The notes: generated by a model not told the origin, from the letters alone. A stretch of DNA of 64,000 nucleotides from Sutterella wadsworthensis (GCF_003315195.1 NZ_QNRV01000009.1:1-64000); one strand, 5' to 3'. Shown: positions 35,547 through 44,524, numbered from the stretch's first letter. Translations and numbers: made by a program.

Positions 35547-35562
35547 ATTCATAAAAATGAAT
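35547..35562. promoter_or_regulatory. LysR-type operator candidate between the regulator and assT
   Basis: ATTCAT-AAAA-ATGAAT is a perfect 6-bp inverted repeat that satisfies the T-N11-A rule of LysR boxes. A second dyad, GATCT-ATA-AGATC, follows directly (35563-35575). Both lie in the divergent promoter region. Confidence 0.55.
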
Positions 35563-35674
35563 GATCTATAAGATCTTTTTGACGCTTAAGAAAGTTTTTA
35601 GAAGTGTTCAGAATCTCGGAATTCTGATTGGAAACACTTCAACGCTCAATTATTTTCGACCAAAGGAGATATTA

Positions 35675-37507
35675 ATGCGCATCAGTAAAACCGCGATTGC
35701 CGTTTCCGTCCTTTCTCTCTTCGCTGCGGCCATGGTGCCCGCGACTTCTATGGCGGCTGGCGGCGCTTCCGGCGCGGCAGTGAAATATGCCAAACAGGGT
35801 CAAATCGGCGAAGTCATCACGAATCCCTACAAGATTGCGCCGCTCACAGCGATTATTCGTTCAGGCGGCTATGCACTCTCAGATGTCTCAGTACGCATTG
35901 TTCCTAAGCCTAATGGCTCGGAGATTAAGTACGACGTTGATCGCAGCGAAGTCCTGACCCACGGCGGCATTCCGGTTTTCGGTCTTTATCCCGACTATGT
36001 GAATACGGTAGAGGTCTCCTACACCCGCACCGATCTCAAGGGCGAACAGAAAAAGATCAGCGAAAGCTATCAGATCTATGCGCCTCCTGTTTATACAGAA
36101 GGCAATGGTACGGTCTCACAGAAATCCACCATGTTTGACACGAAGGTCGTCAAGATGGACGGTGAATTTAAGGACCGCCTCTACCTCGTCAACAATCTGC
36201 TCGTTTCTCCGCCCAAAGGTTCGCGCGTTGTTTGGAACAACCCTTCGGGCGGTGCGCTCGAATGGTGCTTCTACCCGCAGAACGCCATTATTGACGCGAC
36301 CGGCGCCGTACGCTGGTACATGAACGTGGATTCCATCTATGACATGGAAAATGTTTATCACGGCGGTGTGATGATGGGCTTCCAGCAGGGTGCCGACGGC
36401 GCACTCACATGGGGCTACGGGCAGCGTTATGTCAAGTACGACATTATGGGACGCGAGATTTTCAATCGCCGCCTGCCTGCAGGTTACGCTGACTTCTCAC
36501 ATTCGTTTGATCAGGCCCAGAACGGCAACTATTTGCTGCGTGTAGCGGCCAACGATGTGAAACGTCCTGACGGCCGAAATGTCCGCACGGTGCGCGACGT
36601 TATCGTGGAAGTTACGCCTGCCGGCCGAGTGGTTGACGATTGGCGCTTGTGGGAAATTCTGGATCCGTACCGCGATGTCGTTATCAAATCGCTCGACCAG
36701 GGGGCTGTCTGCTTGAATCTTGATGCCGACAGCGCCGGCAAGACACTCTCGAGCGCTGATCTTGCGGCAATGGATAAGGAAGAGCACTTCGGCGACATTA
36801 CGGGCGTTGGCATCGGCCGCAACTGGGCACATGTCAACTCTGTCGACTATGACCCGACGGACGACTCCATCATCATTTCCTCGCGTCATCAGTCCGCGAT
36901 TATCAAAATCGGCCGCGATAAGCAGGTCAAGTGGATTTTGGGCGCTCCGGACGGCTGGCAGGCCAAGTGGTCCGATAAGGTTCTGACGCCGGTCGATAAG
37001 GACGGCAAGCCCCTCAAGTGCCAGCAGGGCAAGTGTGAAGGGACAAACTTTGACTGGACCTGGACGCAGCACACCGCATTCCGCATTGATTCGAAGTCCG
37101 ATAAGCGTTTCGTTTATGTGACTGCATTTGACAACGGCGATGGACGCGGACTCGAACAGCCGGCGCTGCCTGAAATGAAATATTCGCGCGCCGTCGTTTT
37201 CAAGGTTGATCAGGAAAAGCGCACCGTCGAACAGCTTTGGGAATACGGCAAAGAGCGCGGTCACAGCTGGTACAGCCCGGTGACATCGCTCACGCAGTAT
37301 GAGGACGACAAGGACTCGATCATGGTTTATTCCGCCACGCCGGAAATGGTGCTTGTGAAGGGTAAGGCGGTCGGAGCGCCATCTCCCTATCTGCAGGAAT
37401 TCAAGTGGGGTTCAACTGAGCCTGCAGTTGAAATCCGCATTAATGGGTCGATGGGCTATCAGGCTATGCCGTTCCGCGTACAGAAAGCCTTCAATCATGC
37501 CAAATAA
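35675..37507 (+). CDS. assT: Periplasmic aryl-sulfate sulfotransferase
   Basis: 610 residues from ATG 35675 with AAAGGAGAT upstream; the frame is open further back but without signals. Signal peptide about 27 residues (ending SMAA). Motifs of AssT: NWAHVNSVDYDP, IISSRHQSAI and DWTWTQHTA, where His466 matches the catalytic histidine that becomes sulfated (His436 in the E. coli mature numbering). The cysteine pair C449/C454 in KCQQGKC corresponds to the single disulfide needed by the E. coli enzyme. AssT moves sulfate from one phenol to another by a ping-pong mechanism without PAPS. Known gut relatives act on phenolic sulfates of host or diet. No dsbL/dsbI genes adjoin it, unlike in uropathogenic E. 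coli. Regulated, by inference, by the divergent LysR protein. Confidence 0.95.
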   Translation: MRISKTAIAVSVLSLFAAAMVPATSMAAGGASGAAVKYAKQGQIGEVITNPYKIAPLTAIIRSGGYALSDVSVRIVPKPNGSEIKYDVDRSEVLTHGGIPVFGLYPDYVNTVEVSYTRTDLKGEQKKISESYQIYAPPVYTEGNGTVSQKSTMFDTKVVKMDGEFKDRLYLVNNLLVSPPKGSRVVWNNPSGGALEWCFYPQNAIIDATGAVRWYMNVDSIYDMENVYHGGVMMGFQQGADGALTWGYGQRYVKYDIMGREIFNRRLPAGYADFSHSFDQAQNGNYLLRVAANDVKRPDGRNVRTVRDVIVEVTPAGRVVDDWRLWEILDPYRDVVIKSLDQGAVCLNLDADSAGKTLSSADLAAMDKEEHFGDITGVGIGRNWAHVNSVDYDPTDDSIIISSRHQSAIIKIGRDKQVKWILGAPDGWQAKWSDKVLTPVDKDGKPLKCQQGKCEGTNFDWTWTQHTAFRIDSKSDKRFVYVTAFDNGDGRGLEQPALPEMKYSRAVVFKVDQEKRTVEQLWEYGKERGHSWYSPVTSLTQYEDDKDSIMVYSATPEMVLVKGKAVGAPSPYLQEFKWGSTEPAVEIRINGSMGYQAMPFRVQKAFNHAK

Positions 37508-37590
37508 GATTGGGTAATACAGAAGCATTTATTTAGAATGCTTCTGCATAAAAAAGGGTCTTAAGCCGTTTTTGGCCGATGGCGCTTATG

Positions 37591-37631
37591 AACGACGCTC
37601 TGGCTTCTCTCCTTCCAGAGCGTCGTTTTTT
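37591..37631 (+). terminator. Terminator of assT
   Basis: AACGACGCTCTGG (37591-37603) and CCAGAGCGTCGTT (37615-37627) form a perfect 13-bp stem followed by TTTT. An earlier hairpin CAGAAGCATT/AATGCTTCTG (37520-37546) precedes it without a T run. Confidence 0.85.
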
Positions 37632-38330
37632 CTAAACGTTCGGATGGTTGGGCGGAACAATCGGCGACTGTACGGGCGAGGGCGACGCTGGCTGAGTCCC
37701 CTCTTTGTTTTTTGCGCTGCCGAGTTGTTTTACGAAATCCCGTACATATGAAGGAAGGTCTTCCGGGGCACGCATGGTGAGGTGTCCCATGGAAAATTCG
37801 CACCCGCACCAGAGTTGGTTGTAAAAGCCTTCCTGAGCCAGCAGTTCGCCTCGGCGCTGCTGAAGACCGCCCTTTCGCCAATTCATATCCCAATAGCGAG
37901 TGCCGGGAGTAAGACGCGCCGCCTCCTCGGCAGCTTCTCGGATTTGATCAAGCCGCTTCCAGCGGCTGCCCGCCAGGGTTGTTGTAAACGATTCGATGCC
38001 CAGCCGCTGAGCGCATTTTGCGGTTGCAAGCATGCGCACGCCAAAGCACGCGCGGCAGCGAAGACCTCTTTCGGGTTCATGCTCAAGCCCTTTGACCGCT
38101 TCGCGCCACAACGCGTGATCGTAGTCGCCGTCCACAAAAGGAATGCCGAGTTTGCGGCAGTACTGCTGGCATTCGTTTTTGCGAGTCAGATACTCTTGTG
38201 CCGGGAAAATGTTTGGGTTGAAGTAAAAAACCGTAGGTGCGTATCCGTTCTGCGTCAGCCATTCAAGAATGGCGCTTGAGCATGGGGCGCAGCAGCTGTG
38301 CAGCAAGACCGGGTGAATAGCTTCCGTCAT
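37632..38330 (-). CDS. queH: Epoxyqueuosine reductase QueH
   Basis: 232 residues. Cysteine clusters typical of QueH (DUF208): LLHSCCAPCSS at the N-terminus, GLRCRACFGVRM in the middle and NQLWCGCEFS late, which hold a 4Fe-4S cluster and a metal site. The enzyme converts epoxyqueuosine to queuosine in tRNA without cobalamin, replacing QueG. Normal length with a short Pro-rich tail. Convergent with assT, and its stop codon abuts the assT terminator. Located downstream of imuB on the same strand, 265 bases away. Confidence 0.94.
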   Translation of the reverse strand: MTEAIHPVLLHSCCAPCSSAILEWLTQNGYAPTVFYFNPNIFPAQEYLTRKNECQQYCRKLGIPFVDGDYDHALWREAVKGLEHEPERGLRCRACFGVRMLATAKCAQRLGIESFTTTLAGSRWKRLDQIREAAEEAARLTPGTRYWDMNWRKGGLQQRRGELLAQEGFYNQLWCGCEFSMGHLTMRAPEDLPSYVRDFVKQLGSAKNKEGTQPASPSPVQSPIVPPNHPNV

Positions 38331-38595
38331 GAGTTTGAATACTGTTGAAAATAAATCGATCGTTTGTAGGCTGCTGCAAAAACGTGTCGGAAGAAAAGGG
38401 CTCTTGATATCACGCCTGTTTCAGTGGCACTAGCACATTCGCCGCCGTGAACGAAGGGCATTTGCTTTTTTTGTCAACACTCAGGATTTCGGCACATCCT
38501 CTTTGTTTGTGCCGTCTTGATCGTGATGACACTGCAGCTGCAGAAAAATCTGCCAAATCTACCATTATTCATAGGCGAGAGCGGTGGAATCGTCG

Positions 38596-39873
38596 TTAGG
38601 CAAATCGACCTTGCAGGAACCAGCGGCGGTTTTGAAGATCTTGAAAAATCCACAGCAGCTCTCCAGTTGCACTGCGGGCTCGATAATACCTGCGAGGATC
38701 TTTTGCTGCCGATGATAGTCGTTTAGGACCATCGAGCAATTCAAGCGGACCATTGAATATTGGAAGCCCTCCTGAGGCCGGCAATGACTGAATTTCAGGA
38801 AAAATTTCAATGGGCGGAAGATCGGCTGCCGAAGCCTGAAGGATATGGGCATATGCGGGCAGCGGTTCGCGCTGATGTGCCGAGCCGGACAAATTAAGGG
38901 CGGGTACGTGCTGCTGCGCAGCTTCTGGCCGCAGGTCTCCAGTCAGCGCTAATTGATAGACGCGTGAACGGCCAACGATTTGGGTGAGTGAGCGAACCAG
39001 CGGGGAGGTTGCGGCTTCGCCGTCTGCTGTCTGACGAAAGGGGACGACTTCCAGCTCCAGATTGGCGGCTTGTTCTTCAAGGACCGCTTTGTACAAAAGT
39101 TTGTGCAGCCTGATTCGACCTGCAGCCGCAGACTTGCCTATTGGGATCAAAAGATTGCCGCCCAGTACAGACGAGGTGTGCAGGATGCGGCCGACCGGAT
39201 CGTAGGCGCGGATTGTGCAGGAAACGGCATTGGTTTTGACGGTCTTTGTCCACGCAGCAAACGCTGCTTCAAGACGCTCGAGCTGGAGTTTGAAGTTAAA
39301 AGAAGGAACGCCGATACGCAGGCGGAAGGTTTCCGGAGCAGGCTTCGCAATGAGGTTCTCTTTAAGAACGGTATGCATTAAAAGCGCTTGGGCATCGTAA
39401 TCTGCCTGAACGGATTGGGCTTCCTTGACGGCGGCACTCAACGCATTCTGGGGGGAGCTGCCGCTGCCGCCAAAGGCTTCAAACTTCAAACGGAGAACCG
39501 TGTCAAGCAGCTGCTGCAGAGCACTCTGATCGGCATGCACAATGATGGCGGCTGCGCCGGAATTAGGTGCCTGCAGGAGCAGGGCCGCACCAAATGACTG
39601 GGCGATAGAAAGCAGGATGCTCGAAAGCTCCTGACCAACGAGCTGTCCGGAGCGTTCGAGCTGCAGGGCGGGCGTTTGTAAGAGGGCTTCTTTGGCATTC
39701 ATGCACCGACGCACACCCAGCCGAACCGCTTCGCGGTTTCGCGCAGCAATACGATCTTCGATAAGAAGAGCTCTCGGTGCAGGTCCTCCCGAGTACAGGC
39801 GTTCCGGATCGGCCGCAAAGAGCAGTTGAGGGAGAAAAAGTGCAGTCCATTGTTCTGAAGCAGGAATAGCCAT
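38596..39873 (-). CDS. imuB: ImuB-like Y-family polymerase homologue
   Basis: 425 residues. The start WTALFLPQL with LGVRRCMNAKEALLQTPAL fits the degenerate finger/palm of ImuB, and the C-terminal half ends with ARSATGELLWIFQDLQNRR...QGRFA, the conserved ImuB tail. No D-x-D-E metal carboxylates typical of active Y-family polymerases are evident, as expected for ImuB, which is a non-catalytic adaptor between the beta clamp and ImuC/DnaE2. The middle is short and divergent against the usual length of about 480-520. It follows imuA by 56 bases. No dnaE2 gene lies downstream; queH does. Role: error-prone lesion bypass under DNA damage, with a partner elsewhere if functional. Confidence 0.8.
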   Translation of the reverse strand: MAIPASEQWTALFLPQLLFAADPERLYSGGPAPRALLIEDRIAARNREAVRLGVRRCMNAKEALLQTPALQLERSGQLVGQELSSILLSIAQSFGAALLLQAPNSGAAAIIVHADQSALQQLLDTVLRLKFEAFGGSGSSPQNALSAAVKEAQSVQADYDAQALLMHTVLKENLIAKPAPETFRLRIGVPSFNFKLQLERLEAAFAAWTKTVKTNAVSCTIRAYDPVGRILHTSSVLGGNLLIPIGKSAAAGRIRLHKLLYKAVLEEQAANLELEVVPFRQTADGEAATSPLVRSLTQIVGRSRVYQLALTGDLRPEAAQQHVPALNLSGSAHQREPLPAYAHILQASAADLPPIEIFPEIQSLPASGGLPIFNGPLELLDGPKRLSSAAKDPRRYYRARSATGELLWIFQDLQNRRWFLQGRFA

Positions 39874-39929
39874 AGTGAATTTGGGTTCTGTTGGTGCGGA
39901 CGACAGTCGATGAAGCGGATGCAGATGAA

Positions 39930-40643
39930 CTAAGCAGGAACAAGTTCAGGGAAAAGGCTGTGCTGCAGAGGCGTTGATGGGCGGTCACAAGGCTTTGGAG
40001 GTTCAGCAGCTGGCGCAAAAAGCGGTATTTCGGCTGATGCGGACGCGTTGATAAAGGTGCGGCGCCGCAGTGTCCGAATGCGAGACAGGATTTCTCGTCC
40101 CTTATGCACGGGGGAAAACTGAACACGGAGATCGGCCGTCAGCGGTAAGCACGCAAGCGAAGCTGGGCGAATGCCGAATAAGACAACATTTCGAGAAGCA
40201 CAAGCAAGTGCGAGGCGCGACACCGCGCGCCGGTCTTCGTCTCGAGCGAGCGGCGCAAGCCATGCAACAACAGCATCGGCTTCACCAGAAGTGACTGCAG
40301 CTTCGGCGCAGCGAAAGGCTTCTTCGGGTGATGCCGGCACTACGAAAAGCTGTCGGGAAAGATCAATGCCAGCCGCCTCGAAAGCGGGGGCATATGGCGT
40401 GAAGCCTTGCGGCGGGAGGATCCATACCACGCGCTTCACATGGGCGAGCGCATGAATCAGCAGAGAGATTTCGCCGCGCCGTTCACCGGTTGTGAGCAGC
40501 TCAACAAATCCCTTGCAGGGGAATCCACCGCCGAGCAGTTTGTCGACTTGGGGATTATGGGTTGAGAGGAGAACTTCCAAAGGCTCCATTGAAGCTGCGC
40601 GCGTATTGGGTGCGTTGGTTCGGGCTGCAAAGGGAAACGTCAT
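39930..40643 (-). CDS. imuA: ImuA, translesion synthesis-associated RecA-like protein
   Basis: 237 residues with AAAGGAGG seven bases upstream. VDKLLGGGFPCKGFVELL is the start of the RecA/ImuA core, where the usual Walker A lysine region is degenerate (TTGERRGEIS); RVVWILPPQGFTPYAPAFEAAGI and the AVVAWLA strand complete the fold. ImuA associates with ImuB in the mutasome of many proteobacteria. A 21-bp palindrome lies 18 bases upstream and may be the damage-responsive operator. Followed by imuB. Confidence 0.85.
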   Translation of the reverse strand: MTFPFAARTNAPNTRAASMEPLEVLLSTHNPQVDKLLGGGFPCKGFVELLTTGERRGEISLLIHALAHVKRVVWILPPQGFTPYAPAFEAAGIDLSRQLFVVPASPEEAFRCAEAAVTSGEADAVVAWLAPLARDEDRRAVSRLALACASRNVVLFGIRPASLACLPLTADLRVQFSPVHKGREILSRIRTLRRRTFINASASAEIPLFAPAAEPPKPCDRPSTPLQHSLFPELVPA

Positions 40644-41223
40644 GTCAACCTCCTTTGGAGGTTCTCGGACTGCTCGAGAACAAAGTGAAGCAGAAAAAGG
40701 ATTACGGGAAAAATGCGGGGCGCGGTCTGGGCCCCTCGTCTTGAAAGGAATGGTCTCCTCCTCAGATTGAAGAGAAGTTCCTCGTCAAGACAAAGCCATC
40801 TTTCTTCACTACAAGTTTATGGCAAATACATATTAGAAGATCAAATATTGATCCTATAAAAATGATCTACTATCACATAAACATTTTTATTGTTTAGAAA
40901 TCAATGTATTAACTGTGTAATCACAAAATTGGGAGGTGCTGATGCCGTTTTTTTAGCTCAATGTGATCCAATTTGAATTTGCTAATTCAACTCTTAGACA
41001 GTCAATTTAAATGTGGTGACATCATAAAATGATCCTTTGTTAGGATATTTTGTTCAGACATGAGGATCAAAAGGGTGTTCAGAACGGTTTCTGAAAACAA
41101 ATAAGATGAGATTTGTTTGATATTGCTCAAAGATTGGGATAAGCGGCCTGACTGGCGGTACACTTTCTCGACTTATCGCGCCGTATTGGAGAATTGCGGT
41201 GCTGTTTACGAAAAGGAAAAACA
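40644..41223. other. 580-base divergent region between imuA and yggS
   Basis: Right two-thirds are strongly AT-rich (for example 40820-41050) and hold no credible gene. Left end carries the imuA ribosome site and palindrome; right end should carry the yggS promoter. ATGATCC repeats loosely near 40871 and 41030 with GGATCAT-like companions, but no ordered array is evident. Confidence 0.4.
40661..40681. promoter_or_regulatory. Palindrome GTTCTCG-N7-CGAGAAC upstream of imuA
   Basis: Perfect 7-bp arms (40661-40667 and 40675-40681) end 17 bases before the imuA start codon. It is not the CTGT-N8-ACAG box of enterobacteria and most betaproteobacteria. GAAC/GTTC half sites do occur in LexA boxes of other phyla, so a LexA or other repressor site is possible. 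Confidence 0.4.
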
Positions 41224-41940
41224 ATGAGCGAACTTCAGCCAGGCTTGGAAAAGCGGCTTGCACACGTAAAGCAGATGCTGTCTGAAGCCGAAGAGAAGGC
41301 GGGACGGCCGCAGGGATGCGTCAAGCTTTTGGCCGTTGGGAAAACTTTTAACCAAGAGGCTCTTCTGGAATGCGCACGTGCCGGCGCGCTTGCCTTTGGC
41401 GAAAATTATGCTCAGGAAGGCTGTACAAAAATTGATTGGTTTCGTACAAACCATCCTGAACTTCATTTGGAGTGGCATTTCATTGGACCGCTGCAGGCCA
41501 ATAAGAGCCGCATGGTTGCCGAGCGCTTCGATTGGGTGCAGACGGTGGATCGTTTGCGCATTGCTGAACGTCTGTCCGCACAGCGCCCGGATAATCTGCC
41601 GCCCCTCAACGTTCTGATTGAGGTGAATGTTGACGCGGAGGCGAGCAAGTCTGGCATTTCCCCGGAAGAGCTGCCCGCACTTGCGGCGGCTGTTTCAAAG
41701 CTTCCTCGGCTCCGGCTGCGCGGCTTAATGTCCATTCCAGCTCCTGCTGAAACGTACGAAGGGAAGATGAAGCCGCTATTGGCAATGGCATCCCTTTTCA
41801 AGGCTTTTCAGGAAAAGTATCCGCAAGCCGACACCCTGTCTATGGGAATGAGCGCCGATCTGACGGAGGCCGTTGAAGCGGGTTCCACCATGGTGCGCAT
41901 CGGCAGTGCCATCTTCGGTCCGCGCAGCTATTCCGTCTGA
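41224..41940 (+). CDS. YggS/PLPBP family pyridoxal-phosphate-binding protein
   Basis: 238 residues from ATG 41224 (AAAGGAAAAA upstream). The cofactor lysine is Lys40 in LLAVGKTF; GENYAQEG and the phosphate-binding end VRIGSAIFGPR are also typical. LEWHFIGPLQANK and LSMGMSADLTEAVEAG complete the family. It is a single-domain barrel without known catalysis that buffers PLP and affects amino-acid and PLP balance. Often next to proC; here proC is 1.3 kb away with one gene between. Confidence 0.95.
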   Translation: MSELQPGLEKRLAHVKQMLSEAEEKAGRPQGCVKLLAVGKTFNQEALLECARAGALAFGENYAQEGCTKIDWFRTNHPELHLEWHFIGPLQANKSRMVAERFDWVQTVDRLRIAERLSAQRPDNLPPLNVLIEVNVDAEASKSGISPEELPALAAAVSKLPRLRLRGLMSIPAPAETYEGKMKPLLAMASLFKAFQEKYPQADTLSMGMSADLTEAVEAGSTMVRIGSAIFGPRSYSV

Positions 41941-41958
41941 TCAAAAAGGCAATGACAA

Positions 41959-41991
41959 GAGAAGCTGATCACTTGTTGTGATCAGCTTCTC
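41959..41991. terminator. Shared terminator between convergent yggS and binding-protein genes
   Basis: GAGAAGCTGATCAC (41959-41972) and GTGATCAGCTTCTC (41978-41991) form a perfect 14-bp stem with a TTGTT loop. Neither side has a long T run in the right orientation, but its place between two converging genes fits a bidirectional barrier. Confidence 0.65.
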
Positions 41992-42001
41992 CAAAAAAAC
42001 G

Positions 42002-42832
42002 TTATTTCACTGCCACGTCACGGCCAAGAAACTGCTTGGAAAGTTTCGAAAGCGTGCCGTCAGCGCGAAGGGACTCGATGGCCTCATCGATAGCCGCTTT
42101 CAGCGCCTGACTGCCCTTAGGCATTAATACGCACATCTCCTCGGCTTCGGTCGAAGTGGCAACCACCTTAACGGGGACGTCAGGCATCTTACGCATGAAG
42201 TCCGCGATGGACAGTTCGGAATTAAGTGCGGTATCCGCACGTTTGCTCACGACAAGTTCGACGGCCTGAGAGAAGTCCTGGACCCCCACAATAACCGCGC
42301 CGTGTGCTTCCGCAATGCGGCTGGAATTGGCTGTCGCAGATTCTGCGGCGCGTTTGCCCCGAAGATCATCGAATCCCTTGATGTCATTGTTGTCGCTGCG
42401 CACCAGAATTGCGGTATGGTCGTACGTATAGGGGACAGAAAAGTCGTATTTGGCTCGCCGTGCTGCACTGGCTTCGACTTGATTGACGACGATGTCGAAC
42501 CGGCCGGCGTCAACGCCTGCGAGCAGCGAGTCCCATGACGATTCAATGAACTGAGCTTGGACGCCGATTTTTGCGGCAACGGCTCTGGCGAGCTCCACGT
42601 CATAACCTGTCAGGCGACCTTGTTCATCGTGATAGCTGTAAGGCACAAATACGCCTTCCGTGCCGATGCGGATGACGCCGGCTTTTTTGATACGGTCAAG
42701 CTGTTGGGCAGGGTCAGATTCCGCAGCGGCGAAGACGGTAAGCGGCGTACCGATGGCGGAAAAGGCTGCAGCACCCAAAGCGGCAGAAAGCAGTGTGCGG
42801 CGCTGAAAGAAAAATTGGTTGCGGCTGTTCAT
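42002..42832 (-). CDS. Amino-acid ABC transporter substrate-binding protein, orphan
   Basis: 276 residues from ATG 42832. The signal FFQRRTLLSAALGAAAFSA has an arginine pair and may be Tat- or Sec-dependent. The family 3 binding-protein pattern is clear: VIRIGTEGVFVPYSY, YDVELARAVAAKIGV, RFDIVVNQVEASAARRAKYDFSVPY and GKRAAESATANSS. These bind polar amino acids or cystine. No permease or ATPase gene is near, so it works with a transporter encoded elsewhere. An AATGAGAAT half-site resembling Fur boxes lies 119 bases upstream. Confidence 0.9.
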   Translation of the reverse strand: MNSRNQFFFQRRTLLSAALGAAAFSAIGTPLTVFAAAESDPAQQLDRIKKAGVIRIGTEGVFVPYSYHDEQGRLTGYDVELARAVAAKIGVQAQFIESSWDSLLAGVDAGRFDIVVNQVEASAARRAKYDFSVPYTYDHTAILVRSDNNDIKGFDDLRGKRAAESATANSSRIAEAHGAVIVGVQDFSQAVELVVSKRADTALNSELSIADFMRKMPDVPVKVVATSTEAEEMCVLMPKGSQALKAAIDEAIESLRADGTLSKLSKQFLGRDVAVK

Positions 42833-43245
42833 GATGCAATGATGAATAATGGAAGGTGCGGGATAACACCTATAAAAGATTGCAGGCACGATACGGCAAG
42901 TCGCGCAGGGAAACTGCTCGGACCTTAGTTCGAAGTCGAAACGAATTGCTAATGAGAATTTTTTAAGAAAATAGAATGTTGATAAACAAAGTTTATTTTT
43001 CTTTGGCTCATTTGCGATGAGTCAGAGCTCTCCGAAAGCCGCATCGGTCGTAACGAATGCTGGAGGGGCTTGTGATGGGCTTTGCTTCGGAGCTTTCTTC
43101 TGCGGAGCTCTTTTGGAGCGGCGATTGCTGGGAATCGTGAGTACAGTCTTTGATTGTGCGAACATTGACCGTTGACATTCCATCCTCTGTTGAGGGTCTG
43201 GATTTTTCATAAATACCCATACGCTTTAGGACAAGGAGCATCAAG
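42833..43245. other. Divergent intergenic region before proC
   Basis: 413 bases. AATGAGAAT at 42951-42959 (GCTAATGAGAAT) resembles one half of a Fur box; the other half is degraded. A 62-codon minus-strand frame (43022-43210) is Lys/Pro-rich but has no ribosome site and is not called. CAAGGAG before 43246 is the proC ribosome site. Confidence 0.4.
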
Positions 43246-44055
43246 ATGCTTACGATCGGCTTTCTCGGCGGCGGCAATATGGCCGGTGCTTTGATTGGGG
43301 GACTCCTTGCGGGCGGACCTCGTTCCGACCTCAAGGTTCATGTGACGGACCTCCACGAAGACAAACTCGCGCGGTTGGCGGCATTGGGTGCGCAGACGCA
43401 TTCGGGCGTCGGCGAATGGGCAGCATCCTGTGACTTAATGGTTTTCGCCGTGAAGCCTCAGGGGATGAAGACTGCGCTGGCATCTTTGATGCCGTTCCTT
43501 AATCCTGACGGCGCTGCACTGACGATTGCGGCCGGTATTGAGGCCGCCGCATATGCGGATTGGCTTAACGGCTATCCCCTGATGCGGGCAATGCCCAATA
43601 CGCCTGCAATGGTGGGTATGGGCGTCTCCGGTCTGTGGATCCCAGCAGGGATCTCCGAAACGGCAGCGAATGCAGCGCGGCAGGTGCTGGCGGCTGCAGG
43701 CAAGGTCGTAGAGGTGAAGACAGAGGCCGATATTGATCTGGTCGGTGCTATTCCGGGTTCCGGTCCTGCCTATGTGTTCCGCTTTATGGAAGCTTTGGAA
43801 AAAGCCGGCATCAAACGGGGGCTTCCTCCGGAGTCTGCGCATGCGCTGGCGCTCGGTACCGTTCTGGGCGCTGCGGTATTGGCTGACAAATCCGGAGAAG
43901 CTTTCTCCAAACTTCGTGAAAACGTTACGAGCAAAGGCGGTACGACTGCCAAAGCGCTTGAGGTAATGAATAACCGTGACATAGACGGCATGATGGATGA
44001 GGCTGTGAATGCGGCGCTCAAGCGCACGGCTGAAATGAAGGCACTTTTCCGCTGA
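43246..44055 (+). CDS. proC: Pyrroline-5-carboxylate reductase
   Basis: 269 residues with AAGGAG upstream. Nucleotide-binding IGFLGGGNMAGALIGG at the N-terminus, VKPQGMK, MPNTPAMVGMG, and the family signature near the C-terminus in LRENVTSKGGTTAKALEVM. It reduces pyrroline-5-carboxylate to proline with NAD(P)H, the last step of proline synthesis. proA lies 10 kb away in this window; proB is not seen. Confidence 0.97.
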   Translation: MLTIGFLGGGNMAGALIGGLLAGGPRSDLKVHVTDLHEDKLARLAALGAQTHSGVGEWAASCDLMVFAVKPQGMKTALASLMPFLNPDGAALTIAAGIEAAAYADWLNGYPLMRAMPNTPAMVGMGVSGLWIPAGISETAANAARQVLAAAGKVVEVKTEADIDLVGAIPGSGPAYVFRFMEALEKAGIKRGLPPESAHALALGTVLGAAVLADKSGEAFSKLRENVTSKGGTTAKALEVMNNRDIDGMMDEAVNAALKRTAEMKALFR

Positions 44056-44080
44056 AGATTGACAAGGAAATCTTTTCTAA

Positions 44081-44524
44081 ATGGAAGCGTGGGTTGCTTG
44101 GCTCATGGGGCTTTTCCGCAGCGAACACATTGAGTTTGCGCTTTTTGCCGCAGCCTTCATTTCCGCTACAGTGCTGCCGGGGGGATCGGAAGCGGTGCTC
44201 GCCGGCGCCGTAGCCGGAACCCCCTCTCGGGTGGTTGAGTTTGTGCTCATAGCCATGCTTGGCAATGCATTGGGCGGGATGACCGGTTGGTGCATTGGGC
44301 GATTTATTCCGGAGCGGAAAAAAGAAGGGAAGGCATTGGCATGGCTTCATAAGTACGGCTACTGGGCACTGCTGATGACCTGGCTGCCGCTCTTTGGCGA
44401 TGCGCTGCCTATTGCTGCCGGATGGCTGCGTCTCAAGGCGTTGCCCTGTTTCCTTTTAATTGCATTGGGCAAGGGGCTGCGCTATGCGGTGGTGGCCGGC
44501 GCGGTGCTGCCGCTTGCCGCTTGA
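44081..44524 (+). CDS. YqaA/DedA family membrane protein
   Basis: 147 residues, four to five hydrophobic segments. SATVLPGGSEAVLAG and NALGGMTGWCIGRF followed by LPLFGDALPIAAGWL are typical of the YqaA branch of the DedA/SNARE-associated family. DedA relatives act as lipid (undecaprenyl phosphate) flippases or in membrane homeostasis; YqaA itself is uncharacterised. It follows proC by 25 bases and may share its transcript. Confidence 0.87.
   Translation: MEAWVAWLMGLFRSEHIEFALFAAAFISATVLPGGSEAVLAGAVAGTPSRVVEFVLIAMLGNALGGMTGWCIGRFIPERKKEGKALAWLHKYGYWALLMTWLPLFGDALPIAAGWLRLKALPCFLLIALGKGLRYAVVAGAVLPLAA

Noticed and set aside
43022-43210. 62-codon minus-strand frame upstream of proC
   Set aside because: Lys/Pro-rich, no ribosome site and no recognisable family; could not be supported.
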